Below the pieces are notes generated by a model. The model ran no database searches and was not told where the DNA came from. It saw only the letters and a list, made by a program, of their open reading frames with translations. From Euryarchaeota archaeon Ods04 (GTDB lineage: Archaea > Halobacteriota > Halobacteria > Halobacteriales > Halorutilaceae), in assembly GCA_028751055.1 (NCBI GenBank), contig JAQZDD010000067.1:1-6164 (forward strand): a DNA stretch of 6,164 nucleotides. The letters run 5' to 3'. Below are positions 1 through 4,868 of the stretch, in pieces. Positions within the stretch are counted from its first letter, which is position 1. Each line of letters opens with the position of its first letter. Made by a program: the position numbers and the translations under genes.

Positions 1-90
1 GTCGCCGAGTTCGAGGACGGTATTCCGGGAAGAGCCGTCGTGAGCCACAGAGGGACGGAGGTGGCGGAGGCGACACGTCCGGAAGGGTGA
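1..90 (+). CDS. C-terminal fragment of an unidentified protein
   Basis: Frame 1 is open from the window edge to a TGA at 88-90 and encodes 29 residues, including EDGIPGRAVVSHRGTEVAEA. The composition (GAG, GAC, GTC, GCG, AGA codons) matches neighbouring genes, so I take it as the 3' end of a real gene that begins outside the window. The fragment is too short to assign a family. It ends 80 bp before the lipoprotein ATG, and that gap holds a promoter candidate, so the two are probably separate transcription units. Confidence 0.5.
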   Translation, partial: VAEFEDGIPGRAVVSHRGTEVAEATRPEG

Positions 91-132
91 CGGACGAAAG
101 TGGATAATGACTGAAAGACTCGTTTTAGCTTA

Positions 133-151
133 CGGAAGAGCTTTGAAACTA
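133..151 (+). promoter_or_regulatory. Candidate archaeal promoter for the lipoprotein gene
   Basis: A purine-rich BRE-like stretch (CGGAAGAG) is followed by CTTTGAAAC, about 26-30 bp before the ATG at 171. This is the right distance for a leaderless transcript. No Shine-Dalgarno sequence lies just before the ATG, which fits. The octamer GAGCTTTG at 138-145 recurs at nearly the same distance before the Dyp-like gene on the other strand (3165-3172). A competing TATA candidate is GTTTTAGC at 122-129, which would give a leader of roughly 17-20 nt. I cannot choose firmly between them. Confidence 0.3.
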
Positions 152-170
152 AGGCACAAAGCCGTAACAC

Positions 171-782
171 ATGAGACGCAGAGAGCTACTCAGAACCGCA
201 GGTCTTGTAGGTGTGGCTGGAGGCGTAGGACTGTCCGGCTGCCTGAACGGAGAGGAGAACGGAAACGGCGTAAACGGAGACGACGATGACGACGACAACG
301 GCAACGGTAATGGCGAGGAGAACGGCGACGAAAACGGAAACGGCGACGAAAACGGCGAGCACGAAGACGTCGGCAGAAGGGACACGGGCGACGAAGGAGA
401 GTTCATGTGGAGCTTCGAAATAACCCGTCTCGAAGCCGGTAACGAGGTCGACGAGGTCGATATAGAGTTCGACCACGACGACAACCTCGTAATCGTCGAG
501 GGAACGACGTACGGCTCCAACCTGTGCAAGACAGCCGAACTCGGGAGCGCGGACTACGACGCCGACGAGAGCACTCTCGACGTTGAGGTTACGACACGCG
601 ATGTCGAGGACGCGGGCGACGTATGCGCCGAGGCTATACGCGAAATCGACTACGTCGCAACCTTCGACTTCGAGGACGAGGTACCCAACAACGTCTCCGT
701 AAGCCACGACAGCAGGGAAGCCGGTGCCGCGGCATGGGATGCCGACTCCGCGACCGACGGCGCGGAACGCGACGACGCCTAG
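171..782 (+). CDS. Tat-exported acidic lipoprotein, haloarchaeal type, function unknown
   Basis: The 203-residue product starts with an RRREL twin-arginine motif (residues 2-6), a Gly/Val/Ala-rich hydrophobic stretch, and a lipobox LSGC ending at Cys24. It should therefore be exported folded and lipid-anchored on the outer face of the membrane. Residues 25-76 are a low-complexity Asp/Glu/Asn/Gly linker. Residues 77-180 form a predicted beta-rich domain with two cysteines, Cys119 (in SNLCKTAEL) and Cys152 (in DVCAEAI), which could form a disulfide. From memory the pattern (GTTYGSNLC, then a C-AEA helix, then a strand ending in VSVSH) resembles a family of uncharacterised haloarchaeal lipoproteins; I cannot name a substrate. 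The tail (181-203) is Ala/Asp-rich and probably disordered. The ATG at 171 is chosen because it gives a complete Tat/lipobox signal. The gene stands alone and converges on the aminopeptidase gene, overlapping it by 4 bp. Confidence 0.85.
   Translation: MRRRELLRTAGLVGVAGGVGLSGCLNGEENGNGVNGDDDDDDNGNGNGEENGDENGNGDENGEHEDVGRRDTGDEGEFMWSFEITRLEAGNEVDEVDIEFDHDDNLVIVEGTTYGSNLCKTAELGSADYDADESTLDVEVTTRDVEDAGDVCAEAIREIDYVATFDFEDEVPNNVSVSHDSREAGAAAWDADSATDGAERDDA
321..355 (+). repeat. Two-copy 18-bp-period tandem repeat in the acidic linker
   Basis: The 17-mer AACGGCGACGAAAACGG occurs at 321-337 and again at 339-355, a period of 18 bp or six codons (GDENGN-type units). It lies inside the low-complexity linker of the lipoprotein. 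In-frame repeats like this can expand or contract by slippage without breaking the gene, so linker length may vary between strains. Confidence 0.7.
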
Positions 783-1693
783 TCGGGGAGTTCGAGCCTC
801 TCGCCGTCGGCGTACACCCGAGGCTGTTTTACGACGCCGTCAAGATGTAGGTCGCACTCGACGTCGCCGCCGAAGCCCGACGAGTCGCCGACTGCGACGT
901 GTACGGTTCCGGCGACCTTCTCGTCCTGAAGGACGTTTCCTATCAGCGTCGCCGACGGGTTGACGCCTATGCCGAGTTCAGCAAGGTTGCGCCCACAGTC
1001 ACCGACGGCGTCTATCTTCTCGCGCAAGCCTTCGTGGGATATGTCGGTGGCGTGCCCGTCCTCGAACTCTATACGTACGGGTTCGTCTAGGCGTCCGAAA
1101 CCCGATAGGGAGCCGTCGACGACGAGCGTTCCGTCCCCCGTGGTCGGCGCGACATACACCTCTCCTGCGGGCAGGTTTGTGACACATCCTGCGTCGTGGC
1201 AGATGCCGTCGTCCGGTTGCCAGTCCCTTTCGCCGACTTCTAGCGTCAGGTCGGTGCCTGCGTCCGACTCTATCCGTACCTCGTCGACGCCTTCGAGAGC
1301 GTCCAAGAGAGCGTCGGCGTTCTGGGCGACCACGGAGTAGTCGGCGAGCATCGCGCCTTCCATTATCTCCTCGGTTATGCTCGGCATCGTTCCGACACGG
1401 GCACCCGCCTCGCAAGCCCTCTGACGCGCCTCTGTGTGAGTAAGACTCCGTGTCGTCGGCGCGATAACAACGTCCGACGCGCGCATAGCCGCCGCGACGG
1501 GCGCGGGCGGCTCCCTGCCGTGTTCCTCGTCCGCCTCTACTTCGGCGTAGACGGTCGTGGCACCCGTCTGGCGCGCCGCGTCAACGATACCGCGTCCGAT
1601 ACCGCGTCTCAGGTCGTCCGATACGACGAGAACTGTTTCTTCCGCCGATACGTTCATGCACTCCTCTACGGCTACACGTGCTCCTTCTTCCAT
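779..1693 (-). CDS. M29/AmpS-like metallo-aminopeptidase (COG2309 type)
   Basis: The 304-residue product has no signal peptide and is probably cytoplasmic. It resembles the aminopeptidase T/AmpS family (peptidase M29), which removes N-terminal residues from peptides using two metal ions. The N-terminal half (about 1-135) looks like the family's Rossmann-like alpha/beta region. The C-terminal half carries the recognisable motifs: NLPAGEVYVAP (Glu178), LAELGIGVNP (Glu239), NVLQDEKVAGTVHVAVG (His265) and DLHLDGVV (His283, Asp285). By alignment from memory with T. thermophilus AmpT these match its metal ligands. The tyrosine that follows the first His in classical M29 enzymes is not evident here; the sequence is VGDSSGFGG. 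At 304 residues it is shorter than classical M29 enzymes (about 400), as are other archaeal relatives. Leaderless start at 1693 is supported by an AT box about 26 bp upstream. Substrate range is unknown. Confidence 0.75.
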   Translation of the reverse strand: MEEGARVAVEECMNVSAEETVLVVSDDLRRGIGRGIVDAARQTGATTVYAEVEADEEHGREPPAPVAAAMRASDVVIAPTTRSLTHTEARQRACEAGARVGTMPSITEEIMEGAMLADYSVVAQNADALLDALEGVDEVRIESDAGTDLTLEVGERDWQPDDGICHDAGCVTNLPAGEVYVAPTTGDGTLVVDGSLSGFGRLDEPVRIEFEDGHATDISHEGLREKIDAVGDCGRNLAELGIGVNPSATLIGNVLQDEKVAGTVHVAVGDSSGFGGDVECDLHLDGVVKQPRVYADGERLELPD

Positions 1694-1715
1694 GCATAAC
1701 GTTGTATCGGAACGG

Positions 1716-1723
1716 TTAAAAAT
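1716..1723. promoter_or_regulatory. Shared TATA-like box between aminopeptidase and tRNA-Thr genes
   Basis: TTAAAAAT (ATTTTTAA on the minus strand) is the only AT-rich element in the 55-bp divergent gap. Its centre is about 26-27 bp from the aminopeptidase ATG at 1693, the classic leaderless spacing. It is about 29-30 bp from the first base of the mature tRNA at 1749, which suits a short tRNA leader. One TBP site could serve both directions. The evidence is spacing and composition only. Confidence 0.5.
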
Positions 1724-1748
1724 CGCACGCGCCTACGACGACTCACGT

Positions 1749-1821
1749 GCCGGCGTAGCTCAGCTGGTAGAGCGAGTCCTTCGTAAGGACTAAGCCGAGG
1801 GTTCAAATCCCTCCGCCGGCT
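1749..1821 (+). tRNA. tRNA-Thr (anticodon CGT)
   Basis: A complete 73-nt cloverleaf can be folded. The acceptor stem GCCGGCG (1749-1755) pairs perfectly with CGCCGGC (1814-1820). The D stem is GCTC/GAGC (1758-1761, 1770-1773). The anticodon stem is AGTCC/GGACT (1775-1779, 1787-1791) around the loop TTCGTAA, with anticodon CGT at 1782-1784 reading ACG codons. The T stem is GAGGG/CCCTC (1797-1801, 1809-1813) with loop TTCAAAT. The variable loop is five bases (AAGCC). The discriminator base is T at 1821. CCA is not encoded, and there is no intron. No copy of the tRNA 3' end is visible elsewhere in the window. Confidence 0.97.
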
Positions 1822-1878
1822 ATCGGTCAAACATCCACATCCTGTTCTGAATAGCAAACGACGGCTGATAACGAACGG

Positions 1879-3141
1879 TTACGGGTTCGCGGGCGGCAGT
1901 GCCCGGTGTCGGCGCGGAGGAACAAGGAAGTTCGCGCGGTTCCGAACCGTCATGAACTCAAGAATTCCGTTGTTGGTTCGCTGACCGACCGCGGTTCCTT
2001 CTCCCAGATGGGACGCGTTCATCGCGGTCCGTACCTTCGTGAAATTGCCGATTCCCTGCTGGTGGGAAAGAAAGTGGAGACCTGCCTCGTTGTCGTCGGT
2101 CGAGGGAAAGTCACGGCGAAGTAAGAGCGGACGACCGTCTGTTCGGGCATCGGCTGCCTTCTGACCGTGTCCGACCACCCCTTCGCGTGCGTCCCTCCCC
2201 ATGTGCGTCGGGCATCCGCCGACTCCGCTGTCGGCACCGAGGTTGTCGCCGGCACCTTCGACACGGTCTTCCTCCGCGTGGACGGGACAGAACATCTTGG
2301 CGACGCGCTCCTCACGTGTGTTCTGTCCGTACCAGTCGTCGAGTTCGAGACGGATACGCGAGAGATGCGTCGTCGTGGCACCTTCGAACGGACCTGCGGC
2401 TACCGTCACCCGGTCTTCGGTCGCTTGGTTGCCGCGCATTCCGGACTTGAACCCCATAAAGAGCGGCGAATCCTCCGGAACCGGGTTTGATTCCGGGACG
2501 TTGTCAACTTCGTCTTGGCGGTCGGCAGGCATCCCTGTACCGCGGAAGCCCGTCCGTCGCTGTGCGACCTCGAACACGCCGTCGAAGGACGCTGAAACAG
2601 GTCTTCCGTTGAGTTCTTCAAGCTCCCCGGTCAGTGCTTGCTCGGCACCGAGCACGACCTCAGCATGGTCGCTTGCGAGATGAACGAGCGCGTCGGCGGT
2701 GTCAAGGTCGGGGTTCTCGAAAGACGCCATCGGTGTCGATTCCGGCAGGTCAACCGTGTTCGGCAGGTCGTCGTCGAACCGGTCGAAGTAGTTCGGCGAG
2801 TACCCGATTGTGTGGAGCAGTCCGTTGTTGCCGCGGACGTATGCAGTATCGAGTGTGGAAAGGGCTTCCTCTACCTGCTGGCGGTCGGCGGTAACGTCCG
2901 TCCCGACGTACTCAAGCAGAAGGAGCACGTGGTGACGTGGCAGTTCGTGGTTGCCGTGGTCGTCGGTGTCAAGGAACTCATTCCACGCGTGCTGGCGTTC
3001 GGGCAGTTCTGAGGTGTCGTCCGGTCCCTGAGGAACGTCGGCTTCGCTGCGGTCAAGACAGGCAGCGAACGCGCTCGCGCCACCGACTGCGACCGCGGTC
3101 TTGAGGAACTGTCGCCGAGAGGAGTAGAACCGCTCATCCAT
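1879..3141 (-). CDS. Tat-exported Dyp-type peroxidase-like protein, probably catalytically altered
   Basis: The 420-residue product begins with a twin-arginine signal, SSRRQFLKT (Arg9, Arg10), and a hydrophobic segment ending in FAAC (Cys28), a weak lipobox. It should be exported and possibly lipid-anchored. The body follows the Dyp-peroxidase layout: GFRGTGMP (198-205) where Dyp proteins have the GXXDG motif, then HLSRIRLELDDWY (259-271) and EERVAKM, then CPTHMGRDA with His313 as candidate proximal haem ligand, then GRPLLLRRDFP (336-346) and GLHFLSHQQGIGNFTKV (354-370), the typical C-terminal strand and helix. Dyp enzymes oxidise substrates with peroxide using haem. Here the catalytic Asp of GXXDG appears to be Gly201, so activity is uncertain. 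I recall similar exported haloarchaeal proteins annotated only as Tat-signal/DUF proteins. Codon use differs from the neighbours: about 2 of 33 Arg codons are AGA/AGG and no Ile codon is ATA. It lies 57 bp from the tRNA-Thr gene. Confidence 0.75.
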   Translation of the reverse strand: MDERFYSSRRQFLKTAVAVGGASAFAACLDRSEADVPQGPDDTSELPERQHAWNEFLDTDDHGNHELPRHHVLLLLEYVGTDVTADRQQVEEALSTLDTAYVRGNNGLLHTIGYSPNYFDRFDDDLPNTVDLPESTPMASFENPDLDTADALVHLASDHAEVVLGAEQALTGELEELNGRPVSASFDGVFEVAQRRTGFRGTGMPADRQDEVDNVPESNPVPEDSPLFMGFKSGMRGNQATEDRVTVAAGPFEGATTTHLSRIRLELDDWYGQNTREERVAKMFCPVHAEEDRVEGAGDNLGADSGVGGCPTHMGRDAREGVVGHGQKAADARTDGRPLLLRRDFPSTDDNEAGLHFLSHQQGIGNFTKVRTAMNASHLGEGTAVGQRTNNGILEFMTVRNRANFLVPPRRHRALPPANP

Positions 3142-3164
3142 AGATTATAATGTAACCGGACAGA

Positions 3165-3172
3165 CAAAGCTC
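3165..3172 (-). promoter_or_regulatory. Candidate promoter box for the Dyp-like gene
   Basis: On the minus strand GAGCTTTG ends 24 bp before the ATG at 3141, matching the position of the identical octamer before the lipoprotein gene (138-145). This would give a leaderless or nearly leaderless mRNA. The more AT-rich TTATAAT (3144-3150 on the + strand) is too close to the ATG to set this start. Confidence 0.3.
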
Positions 3173-3240
3173 TAACGACGAAAGACAACGGAGTGTTCAG
3201 ATAAGCAGTTTTCCAAGAGACTAACTGAACTGTTCGCTTG

Positions 3241-3255
3241 CGGAAAAGTCTTAAC
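3241..3255 (+). promoter_or_regulatory. BRE/TATA-like promoter for the Usp gene
   Basis: CGGAAAA (BRE-like) followed by GTCTTAAC is centred about 26 bp before the ATG at 3278. There is no Shine-Dalgarno sequence next to the ATG, so a leaderless transcript is likely. Confidence 0.45.
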
Positions 3256-3277
3256 GAACGCGTCCGTTGTCCCTTCC

Positions 3278-3700
3278 ATGGTTGACAACATACTCGACAG
3301 GATAGTCGTCCCGGTTTCGGGCGAGGACGACGCGGTCAAGACGGCTAAGGCGGTCGCACCGTACTTCAACGGCTCCGAGATTATCGCCGTCTACGTCATC
3401 GAGAAGGCTGGGGGGGCACCTAACAAGGCACCGATGGACGCCGCCGAGGAACACGGCAGGAAAGCACTCGACGCGTTCGAGGAGGAGCTTGCGGAACACA
3501 GCGACAAGATAAAGAAGGAGATACTTTTCGGCAGTGAAGTCGCGGACACAGTGCTAAAAGAAGCCGAAGACAGAGGTGCTACTGTCGTCTTCGTCGCGCG
3601 CGAGGGCGGAAGGTTCATAAGACTACTCACGGGCGACAACGCCATCTCGTTCGTGACGAAGAACAGGATACCCGTCGTCTCGCTCCCGCGTCCGGAATAG
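3278..3700 (+). CDS. Universal stress protein, UspA domain, single copy
   Basis: The 140-residue product is one UspA domain of the usual length. The first strand is DRIVVPVSG (7-15), a second strand EIIAVYVIE follows at 34-42, a long helix at 53-80, GSEVADTVLKEAEDRGATVV at 85-104, the loop REGGRFIRLLTGDNA (108-122), and the last strand IPVVSLPRP. UspA proteins are cytoplasmic, usually dimeric, and are linked to stress survival. ATP-binding members have Asp after the first strand and a G-2x-G-9x-G(S/T) loop. Here the Asp position is Ser14 and the loop ends in Gly119-Asp120 with the first glycine missing, so nucleotide binding may be lost or changed. It is divergent from the Dyp-like gene across 136 bp and is followed 46 bp later by the first CAP-like gene. 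AGA/AGG make up most of its Arg codons. Confidence 0.9.
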   Translation: MVDNILDRIVVPVSGEDDAVKTAKAVAPYFNGSEIIAVYVIEKAGGAPNKAPMDAAEEHGRKALDAFEEELAEHSDKIKKEILFGSEVADTVLKEAEDRGATVVFVAREGGRFIRLLTGDNAISFVTKNRIPVVSLPRPE

Positions 3701-3709
3701 ACTTAAGTC
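3700..3709 (+). promoter_or_regulatory. Palindromic GACTTAAGTC element upstream of the first CAP-like gene
   Basis: A perfect 10-bp palindrome starts on the last base of the Usp stop codon. Its CTTAAG core lies about 42 bp before the ATG at 3747. As a TATA box it would start transcription near 3731, giving a leader of about 16 nt. It could equally be an operator or processing site. Confidence 0.3.
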
Positions 3710-3732
3710 AAGCCGTTTCCTACTCTCGGCGA

Positions 3733-3739
3733 AGGAAGG
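3733..3739 (+). promoter_or_regulatory. Shine-Dalgarno-like GGAAGGA-type site for the first CAP-like gene
   Basis: A purine run (GAAGGAAGGA, 3731-3740) ends 6 bases before the ATG at 3747 and partly matches the GGAGG complement of the 16S rRNA 3' end. It supports this start and suggests that this gene, unlike most neighbours, is translated with a short leader. Confidence 0.4.
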
Positions 3740-3746
3740 AATCACA

Positions 3747-4580
3747 ATGGACAACAAGACCGTAGCACTCGTAGGCGCGCTCCTGGTTTTGGGCGTCGCA
3801 GTCTACGGCATGGCTACAGGGAACCTGCCGGGGTTCGAAGGTATCGGTGAGGAAGAGGAGGTGAACGGAGACGGCGGAGTCGCCGACATGGAGGAGACCA
3901 ACGGCGAGGACAACGGTGCCGAAGCCGAGAACGGAGAAGAAGACGGAGAGGATGAAGAGTTGGATGAGGAGATAGAGGAGATTGCGGCTGAGACCGGCTT
4001 GGGCATGGACGAGATACTTGAGCTAGAGCCTGAGAGACGCGAGGAGCTTCTGAGACGTGCACGGCTACCTCAGGTCTGTGAAGACCAAGGTGAGGAGGTA
4101 GAGCTAGATTCGAGTCACGTTCCGATACGTGCCGGTCCGCCTTTCAACCCGAAGCTGTTCGAGAGCATGGTGCACAACGAGCTTAACGACCTGCGTATAG
4201 TGCACAGCGACGGTGAGCCGCTCGACTGCGACCCCGAACTCCGCGACATAGCACGTGAGCACAGCGAACTCGTCATCGAGGGCGACGAGATAAACGCGAC
4301 GGATGTGAGGTACGAAGGCATCTGCGAGAATCCTCGGGAAAACTACGGTACGTGGTACTACCAGCGCGACATGGAGCTTGACTCGCCGGACGTCGGAAGC
4401 GACCAGAGGGTGAACATGATACGTGACCACGAGGAGTTCGTGCGCGACGTGCGCCGTGTCTGGTACAACTCGGGCAACGTCATGGGTGCTATAACAGACG
4501 AGAGCAGGGAGCGGCAGGGTATCGGTGCCCATATAGAACGTGATACGAGACGTGTTGTCGTGACACATGTCGTCTGTTAA
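3747..4580 (+). CDS. Membrane-anchored acidic protein with degenerate CAP/SCP-like domain (copy 1)
   Basis: The 277-residue product has a single N-terminal hydrophobic segment (5-24) after MDNK, which suggests a signal anchor with the rest outside. Residues 31-75 are a Glu/Asp/Asn/Gly linker, and 72-106 look like a charged helical stalk. Residues 111-277 resemble a CAP (SCP/PR-1) domain: MVHNELNDLR (141-150), LDCDPELRDIAREHSELV (159-176), GICENPRENYG (191-201), FVRDVRRVWYNSGNV (231-245), RQGIGAHIE (256-264) and the final strand VVVTHVVC. These follow the order of the CAP helices, the GENI-like loop, the W..S helix and the GIG..TQ strand. Cys111, 161, 193 and 277 are all shared with copy 2, suggesting two disulfides. 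The segment TWYYQRDMELDSP (202-214) is not one I know from ordinary CAP proteins. CAP domains serve varied secreted roles, so no activity is assigned. The start is supported by the alignment with copy 2 and by a purine-rich site upstream. Confidence 0.75.
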   Translation: MDNKTVALVGALLVLGVAVYGMATGNLPGFEGIGEEEEVNGDGGVADMEETNGEDNGAEAENGEEDGEDEELDEEIEEIAAETGLGMDEILELEPERREELLRRARLPQVCEDQGEEVELDSSHVPIRAGPPFNPKLFESMVHNELNDLRIVHSDGEPLDCDPELRDIAREHSELVIEGDEINATDVRYEGICENPRENYGTWYYQRDMELDSPDVGSDQRVNMIRDHEEFVRDVRRVWYNSGNVMGAITDESRERQGIGAHIERDTRRVVVTHVVC

Positions 4581-4620
4581 CGTTTGACGTTCTACCTCTC
4601 ACTAACCGTCTTTCTCCCGC

Positions 4621-4676
4621 TAACGGATGCATACCGACGTACTACGTCTGTGTGGCTCGCGTTCGTCCATCCGTTA
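4621..4676. repeat. Inverted repeat enclosing a second hairpin downstream of copy 1
   Basis: TAACGGATG (4621-4629) and CATCCGTTA (4668-4676) are perfect 9-bp inverted repeats 38 bp apart. Between them GACGT-ACT-ACGTC (4636-4648) forms a smaller perfect 5-bp stem with a 3-base loop. As RNA this could fold into a branched 3' UTR structure or small RNA; as DNA it could be a cruciform or protein site. Confidence 0.5.
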
Positions 4677-4707
4677 CGTGTCCCTACCACGGATAGTTAA
4701 GTCTACT

Positions 4708-4797
4708 TTACTCAGAAACAGCCGAAGTTACTCAAGTTAAAGTAAAATATACTCAGTGTTCATGCTTACTTACGGTTCTTCTAACTCAGCTTACTCG
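4708..4797 (+). promoter_or_regulatory. Phased TTACTCA-like motif array, candidate operator of copy 2
   Basis: Motifs are TTACTCA (4708-4714), TTACTCA (4728-4734), ATACTCA (4749-4755), TAACTCA (4782-4788) and TTACTCG (4791-4797). All are in the same orientation. The steps are 20, 21, 33 and 9 bp, close to 2, 2, 3 and 1 helical turns, so the sites face one side of the DNA. The array ends about 29 bp before the TATA box of copy 2, a position suited to an activator. Confidence 0.35.
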
Positions 4798-4825
4798 TAG
4801 GCTCAGGTAGTGAAGCATGCGTAGG

Positions 4826-4833
4826 TTATATAT
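4826..4833 (+). promoter_or_regulatory. TATA box of the second CAP-like gene
   Basis: TTATATAT is the best archaeal TATA box in the window. Transcription would start near 4855, leaving a leader of about 14 nt before the ATG at 4869. No good Shine-Dalgarno sequence is present. An out-of-frame ATG lies right at the predicted start (4855). Confidence 0.65.
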
Positions 4834-4868
4834 CTGCGAGGAACCGAACTGTAGATGAAGACTATACA

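Larger units (their letters stand above)
4581..4868. other. 288-bp AT-rich spacer between the CAP-like paralogues
   Basis: The spacer has no plausible gene. In order it holds a small AACGT/ACGTT stem overlapping the copy 1 stop (4579-4591); a pyrimidine-rich tract (about 4590-4620) that may help end transcription; an inverted repeat with an inner hairpin (4621-4676); TTAAGTC (4697-4703); a set of TTACTCA-like motifs (4708-4797) around the AT-rich TTAAAGTAAAATAT (4737-4750); and the TATA box of copy 2 (4826-4833). It is clearly more AT-rich than the flanking genes and looks regulatory. Confidence 0.6.

Noticed and set aside
186..707. Long minus-strand open frame opposite the lipoprotein gene
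   Set aside because: It is the complement of acidic GAC/GAG/AAC-rich codons and reads as a Val/Ala-rich protein with no motif. The + strand gene has a full Tat and lipobox signal.
2201..2683. Open + strand frames opposite the Dyp-like gene
   Set aside because: Ser/Arg/Pro-rich composition without motifs. The minus-strand gene shows a complete family pattern across the same bases.
3144..3150. TTATAAT as TATA box of the Dyp-like gene
   Set aside because: It is only 3-9 bp before the ATG, so transcription would start inside the coding region, and no in-frame Met near there would keep the Tat signal.
1749..3277. Integrated element bounded by tRNA-Thr and an attachment-site repeat
   Set aside because: No copy of the tRNA 3' end (GAGGGTTCAAATCCCTC) was found beyond the Dyp-like gene, and there is no integrase or transposase.
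4104..4568. Minus-strand open frame opposite copy 1
   Set aside because: No recognisable motif, and the + frame is conserved with the paralogue at the protein level.
4579..4591. AACGT-TTG-ACGTT as an intrinsic terminator of copy 1
   Set aside because: The stem is only 5 bp and is followed by a mixed pyrimidine tract without a T-run. It is too weak to list as a terminator.
4762..4800. 12-codon frame MLTYGSSNSAYS in the spacer
   Set aside because: It lies inside the TTACTCA array with no clear promoter spacing. Short ATG frames are expected by chance.
4817..4858. 13-codon frame ending in an ATGA overlap with the next short frame
   Set aside because: The TATA box of copy 2 lies within it, so the same transcript cannot carry it. 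Kept only as part of the 14-bp repeat observation.
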